From Bacteroidia bacterium (GTDB taxonomy: Bacteria > Bacteroidota > Bacteroidia > Flavobacteriales > Flavobacteriaceae), in contig JAUIAA010000067.1 in the NCBI GenBank assembly GCA_030425715.1, forward strand, positions 1 through 9,059: 9,059 nucleotides of DNA. Direction: 5' to 3'. The position numbers and the translations under genes are program-made. Positions 1 through 6,531 of this stretch are shown piece by piece (position 1 is the first letter of the stretch; the number at the start of each line of letters is the position of its first letter). The notes beneath the pieces were generated by a model. The model had not been told where the DNA came from and made no database searches. It saw only the letters and a list, made by a program, of their open reading frames with translations.

Positions 1-814
1 TGTGCGAAATACTGGTATAGGTAGCAAAATTTTTCATTTGCAATTCAAAACCTCCTTGTATGGTAAACTCTTCATTTACTGTGCTAATCCTAGAAAGAAA
101 ATCGGCATTTACCCCAGTTTTATTACTGGTACTGGGCACTCTGGTATAGTAATGAATCACGCCTCCTAAAGCATCAGATCCGTAGATTACAGAAGAGGGG
201 CCAAATATAACCTCTGTTCTGTCTAAGCCAATTGGCGAGACGGTTATTGCATTTTGCAAATGCCCTTTTCTATAAATGGCATTGTTCATTCTAACACCAT
301 CCACCACCAATAAAATTCGGTTGGCTTCCATCCCTCTTAGTACTGGGCTTCCCCCACCAAATTGTGTTTTTTGCACTTTGATTCCAGGAATATTGGCCAG
401 CATATCTGCAGCAGTTTGCGGATTCGCGTTTTCAATTTCTTTTTTAGAATACACTGCAATTTGCTCTGCTATTCTCGTGGTTTTTTCTTCCCCTTTGGTT
501 GCTGATAGAAAAACTTCGCTTAAAAGCTCCGTTTTATATTGTAAATAAATTTTAATTCCTTGGTTATGGATCTGCTTTTTTAGCATTTCAAATTCCACAT
601 AGCTCATATGTGTGAGCGTAAGCAGTTCCATTTGGTCAAAAATGGTGAGGTCTATTTCTCCGTTTTTATCAGAAACCGCCATTTTACTACCATCTTCATT
701 CTTTACCTGAACGTTGGGTATAGGAAACTCTGAGTTTTTATCTAATATCACACATTTTTGTGCATATAAGATTTGACCAATAAGTAAAAAGGTAATGATG
801 CTTATAATTCTCAT
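1..814 (-). CDS. TonB-dependent outer-membrane receptor, N-terminal part (C-terminus outside window)
   Basis: The frame is open from an ATG at 814 to the window edge, giving 271 codons; the beta-barrel and C-terminus are missing only because the window ends. Residues 1-19 are a signal peptide with a hydrophobic core ending in YAQ. Residues 20-95 resemble the carboxypeptidase-like regulatory domain common in Bacteroidetes receptors. LSEVFLSATKG (about 99-108) lies where a TonB-box-like segment is expected. Residues 110-225 are a plug domain, with AADMLANIPGIKV, SPVLRGMEANRILLVVDGVR and IYGSDALGGVI as characteristic motifs. Such receptors import a scarce ligand across the outer membrane using TonB/ExbBD energy. 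The plug wording (RGMEANRILLVVDGVRMNNA) reminds me of heme/hemoglobin-type or cobalamin-type receptors, but the ligand cannot be settled without the barrel. The start lies one base after the recO stop, so it is probably co-transcribed and translationally coupled with recO and porZ. Confidence 0.93.
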   Translation of the reverse strand, partial: MRIISIITFLLIGQILYAQKCVILDKNSEFPIPNVQVKNEDGSKMAVSDKNGEIDLTIFDQMELLTLTHMSYVEFEMLKKQIHNQGIKIYLQYKTELLSEVFLSATKGEEKTTRIAEQIAVYSKKEIENANPQTAADMLANIPGIKVQKTQFGGGSPVLRGMEANRILLVVDGVRMNNAIYRKGHLQNAITVSPIGLDRTEVIFGPSSVIYGSDALGGVIHYYTRVPSTSNKTGVNADFLSRISTVNEEFTIQGGFELQMKNFATYTSISH

Positions 815-815
815 G

Positions 816-1532
816 TTACTTAAAGACCTCTTTTAAAACGTTTAAAGATTTTGGGTTTTTAAAATTTGGTATATGTAGCTGGTAATATTTTAGTAAAATA
901 TCTAGCAAAATATTTCTATTTTTAGAATTCAACTGCAAACGTTGAATATCATCAAAATTTATGCCGATTAAGGATTTAAATAAAACTAATTTTTCTTCGG
1001 ATATAAATTGATCAAAAGGTTTATTGTTGGTAAAAGTACCATTTGCCAAATCAAAAAAAAGTGCCGATTCATTTTTCATTTCTGGGTAAAACCCCAAATA
1101 TTTGGTTAAATTCAATAAAAAAAGCAAATGAAAATTTGCGGTTTTTGCATGGTTGTCAAACCAAATCAATGCGGTTTCTATAAACGAAAATTGGGTGCTG
1201 TTCTTTTCCTCTTCATTTAGTGCATACGATAAAACTTCTGCTAAAAAAAGGGAGGTAGTCTGTTTTAAAACATCCATAGGAATACTGTGAAATAGGTAGG
1301 ACATTTGTACCTCGCGAATGCTGTTTAAATTCCCTTTATCGTTGTGGTTTGCAGTAATATTTAAAATGCTAAGCGGTTGAAAATATGCAATATTTACTTT
1401 TTTACTTTTCGATTTAAAAATTCGCTTTAACATATAGGATTTTACGCCTTCTTGGGTAAAACATTTTACAATTAAATCCGATTCGCCAAACTTAAGTGAA
1501 GTTAAAACTATGGCTTTTGTTTTTACCAACAT
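816..1532 (-). CDS. recO: DNA repair protein RecO
   Basis: This 238-residue protein has the usual Bacteroidetes RecO length. Residues 1-80 match the RecO N-terminal OB fold: LVKTKAIVLTSLKFGESDLI is the standard opening, followed by the basic stretch KRIFKSKSKK. Residues 85-238 are the helical C-terminal domain, including the family-like LTKYLGFYP segment (142-150). The zinc-binding cysteine cluster seen in some RecO proteins is absent, as I would expect for this phylum. RecO acts in the cytoplasm with RecR (and RecF where present) to load RecA onto SSB-coated single-stranded DNA during gap repair. The ATG at 1532 is two bases downstream of the porZ-like stop, and its TAA stop is one base before the receptor ATG. 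It therefore sits in the middle of a compact three-gene cluster and probably has no promoter of its own. Confidence 0.93.
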   Translation of the reverse strand: MLVKTKAIVLTSLKFGESDLIVKCFTQEGVKSYMLKRIFKSKSKKVNIAYFQPLSILNITANHNDKGNLNSIREVQMSYLFHSIPMDVLKQTTSLFLAEVLSYALNEEEKNSTQFSFIETALIWFDNHAKTANFHLLFLLNLTKYLGFYPEMKNESALFFDLANGTFTNNKPFDQFISEEKLVLFKSLIGINFDDIQRLQLNSKNRNILLDILLKYYQLHIPNFKNPKSLNVLKEVFK

Positions 1533-1534
1533 TT

Positions 1535-3865
1535 TTAATTGATTATTGCTATTTTAGTAGAGCTCGTTTCCGATTTATCTGGACTGGTAAGCAAAACTAT
1601 ATATACCCCTGAGGCTACTTTTCTTCCTGCTAAATTGGTTTTATTCCATACCACTTTTCCCCCTTTTACTTCTTGTCCTTCTTGCACATTGGTTTCGTAC
1701 ACCAATCTACCCGCAGTATCTAAAATTTTTACATTGGTTCTTCTAGGCAAATGTGTTCCGTTTCTACCATCAATCGTTACAAATTCATGTTCTTTCTTTA
1801 CAGGATTTGGGTAGGCATATACTTGACCAAGTTCATTGCCAAAAGGTGCCACATTGTTATGAAAAGCCACAATTCCCTTGTCTGTTGCAAAATATACTTT
1901 TCCGTTGGTATCGTCCACTTTTACTTTTACAACTCTATTGGAAGGCAATGGAGAATTGTCTTTGTTAAAATTAAACAGGGTTTCATTGCCCGAAGGGTTT
2001 GTGCCCAAAACGCCTCCAGTATCTGTTCCAAACCACTTATTTTCTGCACCATCAATGGCTATAGAATTAATAGGTTGATCGCCTAATAATTTTTTAGGAA
2101 TTCCATTATCTTCTACAATAACAGGTTCTGCATCGTAAATATTTTCGTCAAAAACACCTTCGGCATTGGTATAAACCACCAAGCCTTTTTGGGTGCCAAT
2201 CCAAATTCTATTGTATCGATCTACCGCTAGAGTCCTTACATTTAAATCTGGTAAAGAGCCTTTGGTTGCCTCGGTAATCAATGCCTTTTTTTGGTCGCCT
2301 GTTTCTCTAAATACCAAAGCGCCATTTCGGCGTGAACCCAGCCATATACTACCCGATTTATCTACAATCAATTCGGTTAAACCGAAAGCTTCATTAGTCA
2401 ACACAGAGCTCATATCAAAACTACTCCAATTGCCATTTGCGCTGCGCTTTTTAATTCTATTCGCCACCCACGCATTGGCAACCCATAAATTATTTTGATT
2501 ATCGAATGCCGATCCATTGATACGGATACTGGTATTACCGCTCCCTGGCGGATATAAATTTTCTAAGCCGCTATTTGTATCGTTCCAAACGGTTTGTACC
2601 TGGTCATTTTCTACCACCACAATACCATCATTCCAAGAGCTGATATAAGCTTTGTTTTCTGTCTCTGGATCTAGCGTAATGTGTACCAAATCTCTTGCAA
2701 AATAACTTGGGTTAAAAGGCGTATTGATCCATTGTTCTTCTTCGGGTAAAAATCCGTTAAAATGACTAAAACCTGCTTTTCTTTCCAAAGGTGTAAATGC
2801 GGTGTTATACCCACCGTATACTACCCAAAGCTGGTTGTTATCAGCGCTAATTGAAAATACTTGGTTTGAGCTTGGGCCGTTGGGATGAATTTCGTGGTAA
2901 CTGGTATTGGAAAATTCATTTTGTAAAATTCCAAAAGTGGTAGTTGCCAAATAAACCTTGCTGTTTTCCGCGTAAGCGTTGGTTAAATTAAAATCGTAGG
3001 TATTGGTAGTTCCGGTTTTAAAAGCCTGCTGTACATTATTATTTAAAATTACCGCTTCTTTTGGCAAAGTTACCGCTAAGTTTTCTTGAGAAGGTTTTAA
3101 GTTTTGAATTGTGGAGGTAAAAGATTGAATCGCTTGTAAATTTTGTAAATTATTTATTTGGTACAAGCCGTTAGACCTAGTGGTATATACTTTGTTTTGA
3201 AAGGTACAAACCGCACTAAAATTACCTAGTAAATCACCTAAAGGTTGTTGCCAGTTATGAAAATCTATCAAGTTTGGGTTACGAATATTTGCTGTATAAA
3301 TTCCTTTTACAGTAGCTGCATAAATAATTTCATTGGCAATGGTGGTTTGGTTAACAAAAACTGGATTGGAGTTTTGATCTATATAAAAAGTATCGCCAAA
3401 TTGTAATTTTTCAATATCGTATTGTACTATTCCAAAAGGTGTGGATAGGTATAAAATATTTTCAAATTCGCTTATGTGGTTGATTTGTTTTTGCCCCGTA
3501 ATATCTAGTCTTTCTATATCGTTGGCAATGGTTATTTTTCCGTCTTGATCAATTATTTCAATCAAACCAGAAGTATATCCAATTACAAATCGTTGGGTGG
3601 AGGTATTAAAATATATACTAGAGGTTTCTTTGCCAGAAAGGCCATGTACTGAGGAAATTTTTTGTATTTCTGCTGTTTGCTCATTGTAAATAAAAGCTGC
3701 ATTATCTGCAATAGCGTAAATTTTATCTGCTACTTTTATAAAATCTTTGACGTAGTTGTAAGAATAAAAATCTTCCCACTGGCTACTAAAATCTGTTTGA
3801 CCAAATAAAAATAAAGTTCTTGTAAAAAGTAAAAATAGTAATAATTTTTTGGGCAAAAGTTTCAA
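1535..3865 (-). CDS. porZ: PorZ-like type IX secretion system surface protein
   Basis: This 776-residue protein is, as I recall, the same size as Porphyromonas gingivalis PorZ. Residues 1-22 are a signal peptide with a basic start, a Leu/Phe-rich core and FGQ before TDF. The bulk is beta-propeller: the N-terminal part resembles the PorZ N-terminal propeller, and the second half has regulator-propeller blades such as IWIGTQKGLVVY (about 554), KWFGTDTGGV (610) and VYFATDKGIVAF (657). Residues 683-776 are a type A sorting domain starting YAYPNPVKK and containing the ASGVYIVLL strand. In P. gingivalis, PorZ belongs to the PorU/PorV/PorQ surface attachment complex and supplies A-LPS to the sortase, keeping its own C-terminal domain. 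The start is TTG: no ATG lies upstream before an in-frame stop, and the TTG gives a clean signal peptide. An alternative reading is a generic propeller protein with a sorting domain, but length, architecture and recO linkage favour PorZ. Confidence 0.86.
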   Translation of the reverse strand: MKLLPKKLLLFLLFTRTLFLFGQTDFSSQWEDFYSYNYVKDFIKVADKIYAIADNAAFIYNEQTAEIQKISSVHGLSGKETSSIYFNTSTQRFVIGYTSGLIEIIDQDGKITIANDIERLDITGQKQINHISEFENILYLSTPFGIVQYDIEKLQFGDTFYIDQNSNPVFVNQTTIANEIIYAATVKGIYTANIRNPNLIDFHNWQQPLGDLLGNFSAVCTFQNKVYTTRSNGLYQINNLQNLQAIQSFTSTIQNLKPSQENLAVTLPKEAVILNNNVQQAFKTGTTNTYDFNLTNAYAENSKVYLATTTFGILQNEFSNTSYHEIHPNGPSSNQVFSISADNNQLWVVYGGYNTAFTPLERKAGFSHFNGFLPEEEQWINTPFNPSYFARDLVHITLDPETENKAYISSWNDGIVVVENDQVQTVWNDTNSGLENLYPPGSGNTSIRINGSAFDNQNNLWVANAWVANRIKKRSANGNWSSFDMSSVLTNEAFGLTELIVDKSGSIWLGSRRNGALVFRETGDQKKALITEATKGSLPDLNVRTLAVDRYNRIWIGTQKGLVVYTNAEGVFDENIYDAEPVIVEDNGIPKKLLGDQPINSIAIDGAENKWFGTDTGGVLGTNPSGNETLFNFNKDNSPLPSNRVVKVKVDDTNGKVYFATDKGIVAFHNNVAPFGNELGQVYAYPNPVKKEHEFVTIDGRNGTHLPRRTNVKILDTAGRLVYETNVQEGQEVKGGKVVWNKTNLAGRKVASGVYIVLLTSPDKSETSSTKIAIIN

Positions 3866-3891
3866 ATTGAATGTTTTGAATATTATAAATT

Positions 3892-3899
3892 CAAAGGTA
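3892..3899 (-). promoter_or_regulatory. Candidate Bacteroidetes -7 box for the porZ-recO-receptor cluster
   Basis: The minus strand reads TACCTTTG, a perfect fit to the Bacteroidetes TAnnTTTG box. It ends 26 bases before the TTG start of the porZ-like gene, leaving room for a short leader. A clear TTG/TTTG -33 element at 19-21 bases upstream is not visible; only a T-rich stretch that is part of the preceding terminator is there. It is supported by position and consensus only. Confidence 0.5.
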
Positions 3900-3918
3900 T
3901 TTATTTAAATGGAATACT

Positions 3919-3957
3919 AAAATTAAAAACCCCAAACAAATTGCATTTGTTTGAGGT
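3919..3957 (-). terminator. Intrinsic terminator, minus strand
   Basis: On the minus strand, CCTCAAACAAA (3956-3946) pairs with TTTGTTTGGGG (3940-3930). This gives an 11-bp stem with one T-G wobble around a five-base loop. It is followed directly by a T-rich tract, TTTTTAATTTT (3929-3919). It lies about 85 bases after the small ORF stop, and so closes that transcript (and any read-through from the kinase operon) just before the porZ promoter box. The opposite strand has a less T-rich tail, so any activity there would be weaker. Confidence 0.8.
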
Positions 3958-4039
3958 AATTATTAAATAAAACAATCTAAAAATCTTTCTTTTTCAATAG
4001 TATAATTTTCCCTTTAAGGCGCTGTTTTATTCAAATCTG

Positions 4040-4282
4040 TTAAGCATTATAATCTGCTTTTTCCGTACATTTAAATTTCCACGAAACTCCATTTTTTACA
4101 TAAACCACATTTCGTAAAGTTTCTTCGCCTTTCACTTTAATCTTCACCGTCCTGTAATACAAAGTTTCATTTTTTTTTTGGTGCACGTTTCCGTTACCAA
4201 CAAATGAAACCACTAAATCATTTTCGACCAATTTTTTTAAAACTTCATTATCTGATGGTTTTGTAAAATCGGAAATTGACAT
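4040..4282 (-). CDS. Small hypothetical protein, family not recognised
   Basis: This is an 80-codon ORF from an ATG at 4282 to a TAA at 4040. It does not lie opposite another gene, which is the main reason to list it. The product starts MSISDFTKPSDNEVLKKLVE, then has a likely short beta-rich part (LVVSFVGNG, LYYRTVKIKVKG, NVVYVKNGVSWKFKC) and a polar tail. It has a single cysteine (in WKFKC) and no membrane segment. A -7-like box at 4315-4322 and a terminator at 3919-3957 would make it a self-contained transcription unit. In-frame codons before the ATG encode VIFGQSLIVNPPCS, which resembles the end of a signal peptide, but they follow an in-frame TAG and contain no usual start codon. It could be a real small gene, or the surviving part of a decayed secreted protein. 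I assign no function. Confidence 0.5.
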   Translation of the reverse strand: MSISDFTKPSDNEVLKKLVENDLVVSFVGNGNVHQKKNETLYYRTVKIKVKGEETLRNVVYVKNGVSWKFKCTEKADYNA

Positions 4283-4314
4283 CGAACAAGGAGGGTTTAC
4301 GATTAGTGATTGTC

Positions 4315-4322
4315 CAAATATA
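4315..4322 (-). promoter_or_regulatory. Candidate -7 box upstream of the small ORF
   Basis: The minus strand reads TATATTTG, matching TAnnTTTG, and ends 32 bases before the ATG at 4282. No TTG-type -33 element is seen at the normal spacing. In AT-rich DNA such matches occur by chance, so this is a weak call that rests on its position. Confidence 0.3.
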
Positions 4323-4324
4323 AC

Positions 4325-4342
4325 CTATGGTAGCTATGGATA
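4325..4342. repeat. Tandem imperfect 9-base repeat next to the -7-like box
   Basis: CTATGGTAG (4325-4333) is followed at once by CTATGGATA (4334-4342), sharing CTATGG. It sits two bases upstream of the candidate -7 box on the minus strand, a place where an operator could act. It may equally be chance. Confidence 0.3.
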
Positions 4343-4409
4343 TTTAGGAAATAAATGTTTGCTGTAAAAAAAACAATAAATGGTGTGTTTTGACCAACAA
4401 ATGGGATGT

Positions 4410-5741
4410 TTAACTTTTGGGAAATTTTATGGTGACTTTGGTACCTGTTTTATCCGTCCCATCGGATAAATCTTCTATTACCAAATACACTTTGGCATTT
4501 TCGTGTAATAGTTTGATACGGTCTTCCGTAGCTTTGATACCAAATGACTTTTTATTGCTTTTTAAATAGCTTTTATCGTGCATGGTTTTATGTATACCAA
4601 TTCCGTTATCCACAAGTTCTATTCTGATAAAATCGCCTTCTTCAAAAATTTGTAGTTTAATTTGTTTCTCTCCTTTTTTATTCGCTATACCATGCCAAAT
4701 GGCATTTTCTACAAAGGGCTGTAAAAATAATGGTGGTACGTTTATTTTTTCTAAGGCTAAAGATTCATTTATTTCCAATATATAATCAAACCCCTCTTGT
4801 AAACGCATCTGTTCTAATTTAACATACAAGCCTAAAATGCCCAATTCTTTTTTTAAGGTAATGGTTACATTTTCCGAATTGTTTAGTATTTCGCGAATCA
4901 ATCTTGAAAATTTGGTAATATAATCTGATGCTTTTTCGGCATTGTTTTGTAGTACAAAATTATTGATGGAGTTTAAAGAATTGTACAAAAAATGTGGATC
5001 CATTTGACTTTGCAAAGCAGTCATTTTTAAGCTGGTTTTTTCTTTGTTCTTTAAAGCTAACAATTTTGCGGTTATTTCTTGCTGCTCTTCATTTTCTTGC
5101 ATTTCAATACCAACTACAAAAGCAAAGCATACTATTTCTAGTACTACTCCAACTTGCATAAAAATGATAGGAGGTAAACCAAATTTGCTTTCTAATATTT
5201 CTTTAAAAGATATGCTTACAAGTAAACTAATGTTTGCAAAAATTACGAATAACAGGGATCCGGTAATAAAGTAGGGAATAATTTTATCTCTAATTTTAGC
5301 AAAAACAATATAGGAAAGCAAAGCAAATACAGTAAATATCGGTGCTAAAATTAAGTTTAAACGCGGTTGTGTTTCTAAACCAAAGACCCAATAAATTACT
5401 AAAAACAGAAAAACAAGAAATAAAAATACTCTTGAAAAAAATACCATTTTGGTATCCCATTGTGGTGCTTTTATTTTTGTTTGTAAAAGATCTCTTATAA
5501 ACTGCATATAAAAATAAAATGCTAGGTATTGTAACGAGAAGAACCATTTGGAAGATAAGATCTCATTTTTACTGTAAATAGAAGTCCAAAAACAAAGGCT
5601 AATAAACAGTAAATAAAGGCTATAGTGTAAAAATTTTATCTTTTTGGTTTGTGAAAATACAACCACGTAACATATTGCAATCAATAAAATTGCACTACTT
5701 AAATGTTCTGAAATACTGGATAAAATGTTTGTAAAAATCAA
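4410..5741 (-). CDS. LytS/YehU-type sensor histidine kinase with seven-helix membrane domain
   Basis: This 443-residue inner-membrane kinase has seven hydrophobic segments at about 13-30, 38-56, 66-82, 100-122, 128-148, 154-177 and 191-213, resembling the 7TM part of 7TMR-DISM receptors. A short coiled linker (214-240) follows. The His_kinase module (LytS family) has QMDPHFLYNSLNSI with the expected phosphoacceptor H250. The ATP-binding domain has the N box PPLFLQPFVENAIWHG (N346), the G1 motif DNGIG (378-382) and SFGIKATEDRI (399-409). The extracellular domain that often precedes the 7TM in this family is absent. It should phosphorylate the LytTR regulator encoded just upstream. The start is TTG (5741-5739), overlapping the regulator's TGA in the four bases TTGA. 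No ATG lies upstream before a stop, and the next Met is only at residue 79, inside the membrane domain. Confidence 0.94.
   Translation of the reverse strand: MIFTNILSSISEHLSSAILLIAICYVVVFSQTKKIKFLHYSLYLLFISLCFWTSIYSKNEILSSKWFFSLQYLAFYFYMQFIRDLLQTKIKAPQWDTKMVFFSRVFLFLVFLFLVIYWVFGLETQPRLNLILAPIFTVFALLSYIVFAKIRDKIIPYFITGSLLFVIFANISLLVSISFKEILESKFGLPPIIFMQVGVVLEIVCFAFVVGIEMQENEEQQEITAKLLALKNKEKTSLKMTALQSQMDPHFLYNSLNSINNFVLQNNAEKASDYITKFSRLIREILNNSENVTITLKKELGILGLYVKLEQMRLQEGFDYILEINESLALEKINVPPLFLQPFVENAIWHGIANKKGEKQIKLQIFEEGDFIRIELVDNGIGIHKTMHDKSYLKSNKKSFGIKATEDRIKLLHENAKVYLVIEDLSDGTDKTGTKVTIKFPKS
5738..5741 (-). other. TTGA stop/start overlap of regulator and kinase
   Basis: The regulator ends in TGA (5740-5738) and the kinase begins with TTG (5741-5739), so they share four bases on the minus strand. 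This layout usually means translational coupling, which would keep regulator and kinase in a fixed ratio. The rare start may also lower kinase output relative to its regulator; that part is inference. Confidence 0.7.
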
Positions 5742-6472
5742 ACTAGTGAAAGTTTTGTTAGCAGTTCACTCTTTTTATTTCTGCTAATACTTGCCGAAAG
5801 TCCATTACTCATAATCAGTTCTCCCCCAAAGCTTTTCATATACTCTTTTACATGGTGGATATTGATTAAATAAGAATTGTGCACCCTAAAAAACTGTGGG
5901 AAATCAAATTTTTTCTCTACTTCTTTTAAGGTTTTAGATACAATAATTTGTGATAAATCCTTTAGGTAAATAGTGGTATAGCTTTTATCTGATTTAAGCA
6001 TTACTACATCATCTTGTTCTAATAAATAAATCTTACCATCGGCAGCAATATTTATTTTATGGTGCTGTTTGTTTAAACTAGAAAGTAAGGTTTGTAATTT
6101 GGTTTCTAAAATATGGTTTGGCGTTACCGTTGCTTTTTCTACTGCCGAAATAAGCTCATCTTTATCTACGGGTTTGAGTAAATAATCAATAGCAGAAACC
6201 TTTATTGCTTTTAAGGCAAACTCATCGTGTGCCGTTGTAAAAATAACTTTAAAATCTTTATAGTTTAAGTTTTCAAGTAAGGTAAACCCATCCATTTCTG
6301 GCATTTGAATGTCTAAAAACACCAAATCTGGATGTAATTTTTCAATGGTTTTTATACCTACAATTGGCGAATTACAAGTAGTAATATCAATATGATCTAC
6401 ATATTTTTGCAATTTCCATTCCAAAGCTTCTAAAGCATTTTTTTCGTCGTCAATTATTACAATCTTTAACAT
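5738..6472 (-). CDS. LytTR-family response regulator
   Basis: This 244-residue cytoplasmic DNA-binding regulator has a receiver domain at residues 1-115. It has the acidic pocket IIDDE (D8, D9), the phosphoacceptor in LVFLDIQMPEMDG (D54), the switch residue in FTTAHDE (T80) and the K100-P101 pair in YLLKPVD. After a linker, residues 139-240 form the LytTR DNA-binding domain, with the typical VVMLKSDKSYTTIYL and FFRVHNSYLINIHHVKEY segments. The ATG at 6472 follows the OmpA gene stop by 59 bases. That gap has no clear TAnnTTTG box or hairpin, so co-transcription with the OmpA gene is likely. It should be phosphorylated by the kinase whose start overlaps its stop. Its targets are unknown; LytTR proteins often bind direct-repeat sites in promoters of envelope or secretion genes. 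Confidence 0.95.
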   Translation of the reverse strand: MLKIVIIDDEKNALEALEWKLQKYVDHIDITTCNSPIVGIKTIEKLHPDLVFLDIQMPEMDGFTLLENLNYKDFKVIFTTAHDEFALKAIKVSAIDYLLKPVDKDELISAVEKATVTPNHILETKLQTLLSSLNKQHHKINIAADGKIYLLEQDDVVMLKSDKSYTTIYLKDLSQIIVSKTLKEVEKKFDFPQFFRVHNSYLINIHHVKEYMKSFGGELIMSNGLSASISRNKKSELLTKLSLV

Positions 6473-6531
6473 TTTAAAAATGAATTAAGCTCGGGTTATA
6501 AATTTAAAATTTGTTGTTCTTTGCTAAAGCA

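Noticed and set aside
276..548. Plus-strand ORF of 90 codons
   Set aside because: It lies opposite the plug domain of the TonB receptor, which has clear family motifs; it is an antisense shadow.
1539..2498. Several plus-strand ORFs of 66-111 codons
   Set aside because: All are opposite the propeller and sorting-domain part of the porZ-like gene, overlap one another in different frames and show no recognisable domain.
4366..4396. Possible terminator after the kinase gene
   Set aside because: The TGGT/ACCA inverted repeat is only four base pairs, although a T-run follows on the minus strand; too weak to call.
4582..5547. Plus-strand ORFs (4582-4785, 5044-5274) and an alternative-frame minus ORF (5296-5547)
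   Set aside because: They fall inside the histidine kinase, whose H box and ATP-binding motifs fix the real frame.
6473..6531. Independent promoter for the LytTR regulator
   Set aside because: The 59-base gap has no TAnnTTTG box on the minus strand and only a tiny CTTT/AAAG inverted repeat, so read-through from the OmpA gene is simpler.
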